Assembly: GCF_028829235.1 (NCBI RefSeq)
Contig: NZ_JAIWJY010000003.1
Coordinates: forward strand, 310,001 to 374,000
DNA from: Tenacibaculum larymnensis
GTDB taxonomy: Bacteria; Bacteroidota; Bacteroidia; Flavobacteriales; Flavobacteriaceae
Direction: 5' to 3'
DNA length: 64,000 bases
Notes under the pieces: model-generated
Seen by the model: only the letters and a program-made list of their open reading frames with translations
What the model was told of the DNA's origin: nothing
Database searches by the model: none
In this document: piece by piece, positions 36,052 to 45,009 of the stretch
Layout: each line of letters begins with the position of its first letter
Position numbering within the stretch: the stretch's first letter is position 1
Translations under genes and position numbers: made by a program

Positions 36052-37197
36052 ATGAATTATTTACCTATAAACTGGACTGACGGAGTAAAAATATCTGCGG
36101 AACATTTTTTTAAAAATTATAATAATACAATTGAAACTATAAAGGATTATAATTCGGTTTCTCTTAAAAATTATGAGTATGGTTTAATAGAAGGTGGAGC
36201 TGGTTTTGAAAACTTACAATTAGATGTTTTAAGTGACGGGGATAATTCTTTAGTAATAAAACTTAAATCATGTAATGCGATTACAGAAAAAGGATATAGA
36301 ATTATGTATCATTATGATTTATATGGAGCGAATTCACCTTCTGTAACATTAAAAACGTCTGATTTTGACAAGACAGAAAGTGAAGAGTTTTATATAATGC
36401 TGTCTTTGTCTCCTTTTGAGTATTTGCCAGTGGGTGTCCCTGATCCTGAAGTTATACCACTACACCATCCAAATGTTTTACCAAAATTAGAATTACATAC
36501 ACTTCCTGTTTCAAAAATTAATACAAGCTTTTTAAAAGAACATTTTTTAGTTATAGGAAAAGTTTTGTGGACTAACGGGTTGTTTTCAATTGACGAAGGA
36601 TATGTGCCTCCAGTAGTTAATTTATCTTCAAATGAAAGATTAGAAGGTTTTAGTAAAGGTTTGCTACAGGTTCTTATTAAATCTAAAAATTATTCGATTA
36701 AAATATTTAAAAAGAATAATGGACAAAAGAGCAGTAACAAATTAGTGGCTAATACTTTTTCAATCTGTGCAAAACTACAAGAGTATTATAGTGATAACAT
36801 CTTTAACCTAGAAAATATTTCGGTTAGTAGATCTCCTATGTATTTAGTAGATAGGCTAGTTGTATTAGCAAACAAACTTTCTATTTGTCTAAGTATAATG
36901 GATGACAAAGAAAAAGAGCAACTATTACAATATTACTATCAATGGACAGATATTAAACCTTCAGATTTTCTAGATGCTATAGTAGATGCTGTAAATGTTA
37001 AGTATAATCATATAGAAATTGCAGAAACCTTTGATGTGTTAAATAGGTTTGTGGCTATGTTAGAGCGTGTGTTTAAAAAGATGAGTGAACTAGAGTATAT
37101 AGGACAAAGAAAAGATAATATTGTAATTAACGAAGAGTCAGGTTCACAGTTCAATAGAAATAGAGGTAATAATAGCACTTGGAGTATAATTGATTAA
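36052..37197 (+). CDS. tssK: T6SS baseplate protein TssK
   Basis: The preferred start at 36052 gives MNYLPINWTDGVKISAEHFF, the TssK N-terminus (substrate strand followed by W-DG). In-frame ATGs at 36025 to 36031 overlap the end of tssN and would add up to nine Asn/Lys residues. The protein is about 381 residues with the shoulder beta domain (IMLSLSPFEYLPVG, HPNVLPKLELHTLPVS) and a C-terminal helical bundle. TssK connects the baseplate wedges to the membrane complex. Confidence 0.9.
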   Translation: MNYLPINWTDGVKISAEHFFKNYNNTIETIKDYNSVSLKNYEYGLIEGGAGFENLQLDVLSDGDNSLVIKLKSCNAITEKGYRIMYHYDLYGANSPSVTLKTSDFDKTESEEFYIMLSLSPFEYLPVGVPDPEVIPLHHPNVLPKLELHTLPVSKINTSFLKEHFLVIGKVLWTNGLFSIDEGYVPPVVNLSSNERLEGFSKGLLQVLIKSKNYSIKIFKKNNGQKSSNKLVANTFSICAKLQEYYSDNIFNLENISVSRSPMYLVDRLVVLANKLSICLSIMDDKEKEQLLQYYYQWTDIKPSDFLDAIVDAVNVKYNHIEIAETFDVLNRFVAMLERVFKKMSELEYIGQRKDNIVINEESGSQFNRNRGNNSTWSIID

Positions 37198-37209
37198 CAC
37201 TAGTTTCTT

Positions 37210-37707
37210 ATGAAGGCTTTAAATCACAAAGAAAGAAAAAAACAAATTCTTAAATTTTTTGCGTCATTTTCTTTAACAGCAATAGTTGTATTTTTCTGTT
37301 TATATGTCACTTTAATTATTGCAGAAAAAGGAGTTGTTTTAATTGAAAGTAAACAATCTCACTATAATGAAGTTTTTAAAAAGCAAGCAATGTTAAATTT
37401 TAAAATGGAAGAACTTTTTAAAAATTTATACAGCTTAAAAAATAAGCGAAGAAATATAGGGGAGTATAGGCAAATGCAAAAGATTATTACCAATACTAGG
37501 GTTGAGATAAGACAAAGTATTGATAGTACAAAAAAAGAAAATAATTACTATAAAATTTACGGTGAGTTTTTATCGGAAATAAGAAATATACAGTCACTTC
37601 TTGAAAGTTACAATAAAGAAGTTAGTACAAGAGAAGCTAATAAAGAACAATTAGAAAAATGCAGGGAAAAGTATAAGGACTTAAATAAAGACTTAAATAA
37701 AGATTAA
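37210..37707 (+). CDS. tssO: TssO-type single-TM coiled-coil T6SS protein
   Basis: 165 residues. A short basic cytoplasmic start (MKALNHKERKKQILKFF) is followed by one TM helix (FSLTAIVVFFCLYVTLIIA) and a periplasmic coiled coil rich in K, E, N and L. This is the layout of TssO, one of the Bacteroidota-specific envelope components. It ends with a small repeat (KDLNKDLNKD). It is directly downstream of tssK and 3 bp before another protein of the same architecture. The name is given from architecture and order. Confidence 0.7.
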   Translation: MKALNHKERKKQILKFFASFSLTAIVVFFCLYVTLIIAEKGVVLIESKQSHYNEVFKKQAMLNFKMEELFKNLYSLKNKRRNIGEYRQMQKIITNTRVEIRQSIDSTKKENNYYKIYGEFLSEIRNIQSLLESYNKEVSTREANKEQLEKCREKYKDLNKDLNKD

Positions 37708-37710
37708 GCT

Positions 37711-38157
37711 ATGGATAAACACGAAGTTTTTTGGGAAAAAATAAGATTCTCTCTTCTATTTATAATAATTTCTACAGTGGTGTTTATAATACTAACTAAA
37801 TTTATTTTTAAAGTACCTGTAGTAGAGAGTAAAGAGTTACTGAATAGTATTGATGCTTCAGAAGAAATTTTTGATGTTCAAGAAGACTACACAAAAAGAA
37901 TAAAGAAAACACATAAAAAAATTCAAGAAATACCTTTTGATGTTATTCAAATTCAGGTGTTAGATGAATTAGATAAAGAAATCCAACTATATAAAAAAAT
38001 CTATAGAGATAACGATATGAATAACCGATACATTTTTGGAGTTCAATCATCAAAAACGCTTAAAATGTTTTTCGATTTGAGTGAAGAATACAATGCTTTA
38101 AAAAGAAATAATAAAGTTTTGAAAGAGAATTTAGAAGAATGTAAAGCTAACATTTAA
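37711..38157 (+). CDS. second small single-TM coiled-coil T6SS envelope protein (TssO/TssP-like)
   Basis: 148 residues: a short N-terminus, one TM helix (LLFIIISTVVFIILTKFIF) and a periplasmic part dominated by coiled coil (two heptad-rich stretches). The topology equals that of the preceding gene, though the sequence is quite different. It fits one of the TssO/TssP/TssQ slots of the trans-envelope complex. I cannot decide which. It lies between the TssO-type and the PKD-type genes with gaps of 3 and 10 bp. Confidence 0.65.
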   Translation: MDKHEVFWEKIRFSLLFIIISTVVFIILTKFIFKVPVVESKELLNSIDASEEIFDVQEDYTKRIKKTHKKIQEIPFDVIQIQVLDELDKEIQLYKKIYRDNDMNNRYIFGVQSSKTLKMFFDLSEEYNALKRNNKVLKENLEECKANI

Positions 38158-38167
38158 ATATAAGAGT

Positions 38168-39100
38168 ATGTCTAATAAATTTAAATTGTCGGCTTTAATT
38201 TTTATAGCGCTATTAGTACTTATACTAGCAATATTTGCACCTTATAAATCAAGACTTAGTAACTTAGATTTTTATGTGTCTGAGTCTAATAGTAATTATC
38301 AATTTGAAGTTGGAGAAAAATTGTTTTTCCTTCTAAACGATACCAGTTTAGTTGAGGGGAGAAAAGTAGTGTGGCACATGGGGAATGGAGATTCTATCAT
38401 GAAACGAGGTAATATTGACTATAAATACCATAAGGAAGGTAAATATCTTGTGTCAATCAAAATAAACGATAAGTTCACAGTATCAAAACAAATAGGAGTA
38501 GTTTCATTGCCGAAATTGTCGCCAAGAGACTCTTTGGTAACCTTACATGGTGTAGATGAGGGTTATGTAGGTGAAGAATTAGTGTTTTTTACCGAAGGAA
38601 AAGGAATAAATACTTGGTATTGGGAGTTTGGAGAAACAGGAACAGTTGATGCTTATGAAGAACAAGTTATTTATAGGTACAGCAAACCAGGGGATTACAG
38701 GGTAAAGCTTCAAACAAACACATTAAAATACCCCATATATCATAACATAAGAATCTTACCAAGATTTGAAAAAGTTGAAGAATTAGAAAAAGTTGATTCT
38801 TTAGGGGTTGTTCAAAATGATATTAGAAAAAGACTTCAAGCAATAGCCGATAGTAAAGTTACCGATCGGGGAACTTTTTATAAGAACTTAAATTATATAA
38901 AGAACAATTACACATGTAATCAAGCAGAAGACATACTTGTAATTGTTAATGGAGGAAGGTATAATGACTTCTTTAGTTATTGTCAAGGTTTACACTATTT
39001 AGAAAATAAAAAAAGAAGCAAAATAATAATTAATAAAGTTGAAATAGATACAATTAAATGTTTCAAAAGATTAAATGTAACACAAAGTTTACTAAGATAA
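38168..39100 (+). CDS. T6SS-associated single-TM protein with two PKD-like domains
   Basis: 310 residues with one N-terminal TM helix (LSALIFIALLVLILAIFAPY) and a periplasmic part containing two PKD/Ig-like repeats. The first includes VVWHMGNGDS and YKYHKEGKYLVSI. The second includes TWYWEFGETG and YRYSKPGDYRVKL. A C-terminal region contains two Cys (NYTCNQA, SYCQGLHYL) that may form a disulfide. PKD proteins commonly sit beside tssR in this type of locus and probably belong to the TssNOPQR complex. Confidence 0.68.
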   Translation: MSNKFKLSALIFIALLVLILAIFAPYKSRLSNLDFYVSESNSNYQFEVGEKLFFLLNDTSLVEGRKVVWHMGNGDSIMKRGNIDYKYHKEGKYLVSIKINDKFTVSKQIGVVSLPKLSPRDSLVTLHGVDEGYVGEELVFFTEGKGINTWYWEFGETGTVDAYEEQVIYRYSKPGDYRVKLQTNTLKYPIYHNIRILPRFEKVEELEKVDSLGVVQNDIRKRLQAIADSKVTDRGTFYKNLNYIKNNYTCNQAEDILVIVNGGRYNDFFSYCQGLHYLENKKRSKIIINKVEIDTIKCFKRLNVTQSLLR

Positions 39101-39102
39101 TA

Positions 39103-41427
39103 ATGCAAAAAAAAATAACACTTTTTATTTTTTTTCTGTCGCTATATTCCTTTCCTATCATATCACAAACTATAGGAAAATATGAAAAAGTAAAAGAAGT
39201 AAAAGAAAATAGGTTTAACTATCTTAAAAAAGTAAAAACAAAGCACGATGCCTCGTTAAAAATGGTTTTTTCAGACAGAGAAAACAATTCTTTTTATAAA
39301 GGCCCATACATTCAAGAAAAGTTTAAGAAAAAAGGATTGCTAACTCCTTTGTATGTGATTGATGAAAAAGAAAATTCGTATGAAGTAGTAGTAGCTAATC
39401 CAGACCAAATAGGGAAACCAAAAGGCTTATTCTCGATGTTATATGGAGATAAGTTTAACTTTAAAGATGCAGAGCAAGTAGAATATTTAGGCTGGATACC
39501 TGCAAATAATGTTATAGAGTATAATCACTCTTTTATAGAAACCTGTAACAATAAGCCAATAAAATACAAAGTAGGTACTGATAAAACGTTAAGGCTTTTT
39601 GACTTAAAACCTTATATGGAAGTAGATTCTGTAAATGTATTTAAAGATCCTTTTTTTAGAACAAAGTCAAATAAGAAGTTAGTATCCAATCAAATAGTAT
39701 ATCCTTATAAGTATGATGAAAAAGGAAAAGCAGTATTTGTTTCGGATAAGCCTATTTTAAAAGATTCAACTTCTCAAACAGTAGGCTGGATACCATCAAA
39801 CTTAATTACTCGCATAGGACAAAATCAAGTATACGTTGTAAATAATACTGATAGTTTATTAGCAGTTAGTAATAAAGATACAATTCAACTTACAGGTGAA
39901 GATGTATTGTCAAAATATGTATATACAGGATATAAAAATTTGAAAATAGATGTTACTAAAGATCTAATAGCTCCAGTACATGTTTGGAATCATGATAAAA
40001 ACAAACTTATCAATGTAAAAGGAAACAGTTTCTACACAAAAGAAATAAAGTTTATGAAAGAGGAATCTAAAGTAGTAAACTTCCACTTTATTTCTAAAAA
40101 CGAAGAAAGCGAGCACCTAAAAAAAATACTAAACTCTTTACAAAGTTTATACATAACCTTATTTCAAGAACCTACCGAAACTAAATACAGTTTTTCAGCA
40201 ATATTAGTGGATAAAAAAGGAACAGCTATATTAGAAAAAACAAGTTCCTTTTCAGAATGGATTAGTTTTGTTGAGTCTTTTATAGAAAGTAATCAAAATA
40301 ATTTAGCTTTAGAATATACAGAAAAAACAATGTCTATTCCAAAGGCAGTTAATTATGCAATAGATAATTTTTCAGGTGAAAAAAAGCGTTTTGAAAACAA
40401 CTTCTTTATCATAGCTTCAAGTAAAGAGAGTACAAATGATATTAAAAGGCAAAAAGATGCTTTTTTTGAAAAAATAGCTAAAAAATCACCTAAAATTATT
40501 TTTGCTCAATTAGACAATAATAAAAGTGTAAGATCTCAAAATTACATATTAGGAAGTAAAGAGTTTTTATATAAAACAGGGAAGTTTTATAATGAATTTA
40601 TCAAGAATTTTATTGTAGATAATGAAATTATTGTAGAAAATAATATACTTAAAAAAGTACCTGCAGATGAAGATAATATCTATGTGTATGATGCACCAGA
40701 TAATAGTTTGTTTAATGGAGGAGTTGTTTTTCCAAGAATAGAAAGCTCCTTAACTCCTTTGTCTTTAGAAAAAACGATAGATACTGTTTTAAAAAGGTCT
40801 GTTTTAACCAATGATAAACTTATATCCTCGTTAAATTACTTCAACAAAAAATTAGGAGTTTTAAGAAGTGAACCAAGTGCTACGATAAAAACAAGGTATA
40901 AAGAGTTAAACACGGATAGTTTACGACTCTTTCAGTTAAGTAGAAATAACTTACACGAAGTGTTATATCAAAAAGTATCATTACTTAACGATAGTATTAT
41001 TAAAAAAGGATATGTTTTTGATAAGGATGAAATTATAGAGTTGATAGAAAATTACCGTAGTACATTTCCTCAAATGGCAAAACCAATTACGAGAAAAAAA
41101 CGAAGAGTAATAAAACGCCTATACCAAAAACAAATAAAAATATTAAACAAAGCAGCCTATAGATATGTTTTAAGTAGAAAAGCAACAATTGCCGATCTAT
41201 TTTACTTTAAATCAGGAATCCCTCTAAATCACGAAGGTTATTATTGTTTACGAATACATAAACTACCAAGAAAAAGAGTAGAAAAAAACGGTTTTGAGAA
41301 ATTTTATTTTCAACAGTATGAAAAAATAGATAAATTAGAGGAATTATTTTTAAAAAATAAGTTGCAAAAAGTAGAAGAAGGTTATAAAAGTGAAGTGTAC
41401 TTTATACCTTTAGAACTATTGCCCTAG
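39103..41427 (+). CDS. tssR: T6SS protein TssR
   Basis: 774 residues from the ATG at 39103, which gives a clean signal peptide (MQKKITLFIFFLSLYSFPII then SQT). Longer readings from 39058 overlap the previous gene and hide the signal. Two SH3-like repeats are visible in the first third, each closing with a GWIP motif (LGWIPANNVIEYNH, VGWIPSNLITRIGQ). A central alpha/beta segment (VVNFHFISKNEESEHLKKIL) is von Willebrand-like. TssR is the large periplasmic, outer-membrane-proximal member of the Bacteroidota trans-envelope complex. It ends the apparatus part of the operon. Confidence 0.8.
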   Translation: MQKKITLFIFFLSLYSFPIISQTIGKYEKVKEVKENRFNYLKKVKTKHDASLKMVFSDRENNSFYKGPYIQEKFKKKGLLTPLYVIDEKENSYEVVVANPDQIGKPKGLFSMLYGDKFNFKDAEQVEYLGWIPANNVIEYNHSFIETCNNKPIKYKVGTDKTLRLFDLKPYMEVDSVNVFKDPFFRTKSNKKLVSNQIVYPYKYDEKGKAVFVSDKPILKDSTSQTVGWIPSNLITRIGQNQVYVVNNTDSLLAVSNKDTIQLTGEDVLSKYVYTGYKNLKIDVTKDLIAPVHVWNHDKNKLINVKGNSFYTKEIKFMKEESKVVNFHFISKNEESEHLKKILNSLQSLYITLFQEPTETKYSFSAILVDKKGTAILEKTSSFSEWISFVESFIESNQNNLALEYTEKTMSIPKAVNYAIDNFSGEKKRFENNFFIIASSKESTNDIKRQKDAFFEKIAKKSPKIIFAQLDNNKSVRSQNYILGSKEFLYKTGKFYNEFIKNFIVDNEIIVENNILKKVPADEDNIYVYDAPDNSLFNGGVVFPRIESSLTPLSLEKTIDTVLKRSVLTNDKLISSLNYFNKKLGVLRSEPSATIKTRYKELNTDSLRLFQLSRNNLHEVLYQKVSLLNDSIIKKGYVFDKDEIIELIENYRSTFPQMAKPITRKKRRVIKRLYQKQIKILNKAAYRYVLSRKATIADLFYFKSGIPLNHEGYYCLRIHKLPRKRVEKNGFEKFYFQQYEKIDKLEELFLKNKLQKVEEGYKSEVYFIPLELLP

Positions 41428-41463
41428 TTAATAGTTAGGAAGAACCCCGAAAATTGCCTAAAA

Positions 41464-42243
41464 ATGAATGTTAAAGCAAAGCTATTTGTATGTGGAGAAG
41501 AGCGAGAACTTTTCAAAACAAATTTAAATTACGATCGACTTATTGATTGGAACGGAAAACCTACCTCTGCCTTAATGGGAGGAACCATCTCGGTTACATT
41601 TGAATCACAAATGTATGACGATAGTTTTTTAGAATGGATTATTGCCGACAGAACCGAGAACAAAAAAGTATCATATCCCTTTAACTTATATCAGTTAAGA
41701 GAAGGAAAAGTTGTTTTTTATCAAGATGATTTTGACGGATTAGAAATCTTTGAATACAGCTTTAAAGATGCTACCCTTATAAATTATCATGAAAAATTTT
41801 GTAATCAATTAGGTATGCAGGTTACTTTAACCATATCTCCAGCCATGCAAGATTACCGATTTTTTAACAACTCTAGTTGGAGTAAAAAAACTACTACACG
41901 CTATATAAAACACTGGCAAGAAAGTTTTATACCAATAAAAGAAGCCGCACCATACAAAGCTAAAGAAGATACAACACCACGCTTTACTTGTTATTATACC
42001 GACCTTCAAGGTAATAAACAGGCAGAACCACATACAGGAGAAGAAGTGTACTTAGTATTGAAAACAGAAAATGCTATAGGACAAACAATAGATATTGATT
42101 TAAGTAACCACACAAAAGATTTTGTATACAACGATAAGGTTATAGAAAACGATATTATAAAAGATTTTAAGGTAACTAGTAGTGAACACAAGCTTAAACT
42201 AAAAGTTGTAGCACAACAACCAGAGCCTATAAATATTGAATAA
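41464..42243 (+). CDS. extended Hcp (TssD) with C-terminal Ig-like domain
   Basis: 259 residues. Residues 1-130 follow the Bacteroidota TssD/Hcp fold: KAKLFVCGEERELFKTNLNY and GKPTSALMGGTISVTFES parallel the main Hcp at 45796 (GKPSSSVNGGRVTLTIES). From about 165 the protein continues beyond the Hcp fold with a beta-rich, Ig-like extension containing GEEVYLVLKTENAIGQ at 192 onward. Extended Hcps carry cargo at the tube tip. The next gene encodes an effector with a similar Ig-like segment, so the extension may be its adaptor. Confidence 0.8.
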   Translation: MNVKAKLFVCGEERELFKTNLNYDRLIDWNGKPTSALMGGTISVTFESQMYDDSFLEWIIADRTENKKVSYPFNLYQLREGKVVFYQDDFDGLEIFEYSFKDATLINYHEKFCNQLGMQVTLTISPAMQDYRFFNNSSWSKKTTTRYIKHWQESFIPIKEAAPYKAKEDTTPRFTCYYTDLQGNKQAEPHTGEEVYLVLKTENAIGQTIDIDLSNHTKDFVYNDKVIENDIIKDFKVTSSEHKLKLKVVAQQPEPINIE

Positions 42244-42257
42244 AAATAGCTAAGAAA

Positions 42258-43904
42258 ATGATTATCAAACCTAGTAATACATTGAAAATAAGACATCATA
42301 AAGTTTTAGATGCTTATTTTGCAGAGAGAATAAATACACCTCAATACAAAAGTAGTGATGAAAAAGAACCTGTAAAGCATAAAGTTGTTTCAGGTGATAC
42401 ACTAAGTAAAATAGCAAAGAAGTATAGTACTACAGTAGCAAAGATAAAAGCAGATAACGGTTTAACCAGTGATACTATTTATGTAGGAAAAACTTTAAGT
42501 ATTGGTTCACAACCTAAAAAAGAAAAAATAGGAGATAAAGTGACTTTTAAGAGTTTAAAGTCAGCAAATTTAGGCGATGAAGTTTATGTAGTTGTAAAAA
42601 CATCAAACTTAGCAAATAAAAAAGTTTGGTTGAATGTTAATCAAGGTAAAGAAAAAGGAGTTGTAGAAAAAGATACTCCCATGACTTTACAGCATGAAGG
42701 TAAAGAATTGACAAGACCCGAAGCAATTGTAGGAGCCTATGCAAAAGATGATAAAATTACCAACAAAACTGATTTTAAAGATTGGGCAATTTTTAAAATT
42801 ACGTTAGGCGGAAAAGATACGAAGAAGGAAAGAGAAGCATTGGATAAACTGAAAGGGAAAAAGGCATTTATGTATTTATTGATAGATGCTCACAGTCCTA
42901 ACAATGTAAAAGTAGTATACAATGGCAAAAATCCAGATAAAGAAGGAGAACCAGACAAGCGAAATACGCCTAACTATTGGCTAGATATAGACGGTAAGTG
43001 GTTTGAATTGAAAAAGGGATGTGGTATAGAAATAACTTCAGAAATTTTAAAACAAATTTTTCCAAAATCTAAATCAACAAGAAGGAAAGAAGTTGCGGAT
43101 GCCATAAATAAATATAAGTGTGAGTTTGAAATAAATAATTTAGATAGAATGGCTCATTTTTTAGGGCAAATAGGGACAGAAACAAGTCAATTGAATGCAC
43201 TTAAAGAAAGCTATAATTATTCAGCAAAAAACATCTATAACACCTTTTTAAGAAAAGTTCTTATAAAACATCCTACTAATTCAAAAAAATATACATTCAA
43301 GTATCATGATTTGATAGAAGGGTATGATGCTACTTTAACATGTGAATATTCAAGTCCTAAGACTTCATCTGAAAAGAATTATGGACATAAACGAGATGTT
43401 GAAGATCCAATTGAAGTAACTAAAAAGAATGGTAAAGCTTCTTGGAGTTATGATGAATTTAGTGAGCTATACAGTATCAAAGATGAATACATTAAAGATA
43501 AAAAACTTTTTGATTATGTCTACGGTTGTAGAATGGGAAATGGTAAAAGGTCAACAGAAGACGGGTCTGATTACTTTGGTGTTGGTTTTATACATTTAAC
43601 AGGTAAAAATAAATATAAAGCATTGCATGATAAATGGAATGAGTTGTACCCTAATGATAAAAAGGATTTTATGGGGGATGATATTAGTTTATTGAAGACT
43701 GATGTGGATGTGGCTATGAAGGCATCGATGATTATTTGGACTCATGTTCAAGTAGGTACTAATAATGAGGCGGATAAAGGAAATAATAAAGCAGCTATTA
43801 TAGCGGTAACAAAGGATGTAAATGGAGGTACCAATGGATTAAATCATAGAGAGAAATTTACAAAAAAAGCTTACGAAATTTTAAAAAAAGAAAATGAGAA
43901 ATAA
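42258..43904 (+). CDS. T6SS effector: LysM domain plus GH19-like peptidoglycan/chitin hydrolase
   Basis: 548 residues, no signal peptide. A LysM domain at about 41-84 (HKVVSGDTLSKIAKKYSTT) would bind peptidoglycan. An Ig-like segment follows from about 100 (GDEVYVVVKTSN at 106). The C-terminal ~250 residues match the GH19/endolysin fold: MAHFLGQIGTETSQL at 298 (Glu308 in the place of the catalytic HET glutamate), YNYSAKNIYNTF, and GVGFIHLTGKNKY with HLTG at 446-449. It should cut cell-wall glycans of target bacteria. Placement between extended Hcp and a lipoprotein supports a secreted toxin. Confidence 0.82.
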   Translation: MIIKPSNTLKIRHHKVLDAYFAERINTPQYKSSDEKEPVKHKVVSGDTLSKIAKKYSTTVAKIKADNGLTSDTIYVGKTLSIGSQPKKEKIGDKVTFKSLKSANLGDEVYVVVKTSNLANKKVWLNVNQGKEKGVVEKDTPMTLQHEGKELTRPEAIVGAYAKDDKITNKTDFKDWAIFKITLGGKDTKKEREALDKLKGKKAFMYLLIDAHSPNNVKVVYNGKNPDKEGEPDKRNTPNYWLDIDGKWFELKKGCGIEITSEILKQIFPKSKSTRRKEVADAINKYKCEFEINNLDRMAHFLGQIGTETSQLNALKESYNYSAKNIYNTFLRKVLIKHPTNSKKYTFKYHDLIEGYDATLTCEYSSPKTSSEKNYGHKRDVEDPIEVTKKNGKASWSYDEFSELYSIKDEYIKDKKLFDYVYGCRMGNGKRSTEDGSDYFGVGFIHLTGKNKYKALHDKWNELYPNDKKDFMGDDISLLKTDVDVAMKASMIIWTHVQVGTNNEADKGNNKAAIIAVTKDVNGGTNGLNHREKFTKKAYEILKKENEK

Positions 43905-44748
43905 AATACTTACTCTAATTCTATTAGTTTTTATAGTTAGTTGTAAAAAACAGGAAAAAAAATCAATAGAAAAAAAAGATGAAATAATTACCGAGAATTA
44001 TGACGTGTTGTCTACTACAGAAGATACGCTTAATGAATATGACTTAGATCAACTTCAAGGTATATGGAAAAGTTTTTCTTACTATTTAGAGCATGAACAA
44101 GATGATAAAGATGAGCATAAAAATGAGTATTATAAAGTAGTTTCAAAGTCTAAGTGTTTAGATATTATTCTAAGAGAGCATGAAATGGATAGTATATTGT
44201 ATAAGACCTACGAACTAGGTTTTATAGATAATAAAAATCAATATAAGAAAGGAATGGAAAAGCCTCCTTTGAAAACTAAAGGGAGTTTTTTAGTTAGAAA
44301 CTTAAAAGGTGTATTTCAAAAAGGGGAGGGAACTCAAAAGTTTATTGAGGAATTTGAAGTGAGTCAAAATATACAAAGGAATTACGATACATATGAACTT
44401 TTAGACGATGGTTTTAATTACAAAAACTTTGGAGTTGTAGAAAAAGTTCAGTTTAAAAAAGTATTAGCACTTCCAGTAGAGGTTTACAAGGAATTGAAAG
44501 GGATTTCTGCAATAGAGGTGGAAGCTTTTAACATTGCAGAACTTTCTTCAATGGTGGTTGTAAATGTTCCAAAGAGTTATTTTTATGAAGACGAAAATTT
44601 AGAAGTGAAAAAAAGAGCTTTTTTGATTCAAAATGATAAGGCATACTTAGAAGAAATTAATGATAACTCTGTAAAAGTGTATTATGATGGGGTAAAAATC
44701 ACCTCTGGATATTTAAAAAAATCTGAGGTAACAATACTGCAAGATTAG
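43894..44748 (+). CDS. lipoprotein, candidate immunity protein for the GH19-like effector
   Basis: 284 residues with a lipoprotein signal (ILTLILLVFIVSCKKQEKK, Cys at 17). The mature part is charged and without recognised domain, including KKRAFLIQNDKAYLEEI and a C-terminal beta segment. It overlaps the effector gene by 11 bp, which is the usual effector-immunity arrangement. A periplasm-facing lipoprotein is the right location to block a wall hydrolase. I recognise no family, so immunity is inference. Confidence 0.65.
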   Translation: MRNKILTLILLVFIVSCKKQEKKSIEKKDEIITENYDVLSTTEDTLNEYDLDQLQGIWKSFSYYLEHEQDDKDEHKNEYYKVVSKSKCLDIILREHEMDSILYKTYELGFIDNKNQYKKGMEKPPLKTKGSFLVRNLKGVFQKGEGTQKFIEEFEVSQNIQRNYDTYELLDDGFNYKNFGVVEKVQFKKVLALPVEVYKELKGISAIEVEAFNIAELSSMVVVNVPKSYFYEDENLEVKKRAFLIQNDKAYLEEINDNSVKVYYDGVKITSGYLKKSEVTILQD

Positions 44749-44847
44749 TTTTTGCTAAGGTGAACCATTGTAATTAGCAACTAAACCTTAACATCTTTAA
44801 TTCTATATATTATTAGTAATTACTGTCAGTCAATATAAAAAACTTAC

Positions 44848-44855
44848 TACTTTTG
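44848..44855 (+). promoter_or_regulatory. candidate -7 box in the 44.75-45.01 kb gap
   Basis: TACTTTTG fits TAnnTTTG and lies about 155 bp upstream of the next gene. No good -33 TTG is seen at the right distance, so the call is weak. Nothing else is recognisable in this 260-bp gap. Confidence 0.3.
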
Positions 44856-45009
44856 TGAAGCTGCTAAAAAAAGATTAACCTTATATTTTGAAGAAGAAAA
44901 AGGCTCCTACAAAATTATAGTATGGTAGCTGCCAATTTATATAATACAATTCTTTCTTCTTACAACCTATAAACGTCTTAATAGCAGTTTTTCAATTAAA
45001 TTTATATAT

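Noticed and set aside
39058..39102. Longer start for TssR
   Set aside because: It overlaps the upstream PKD gene and buries the signal peptide that begins at 39103.
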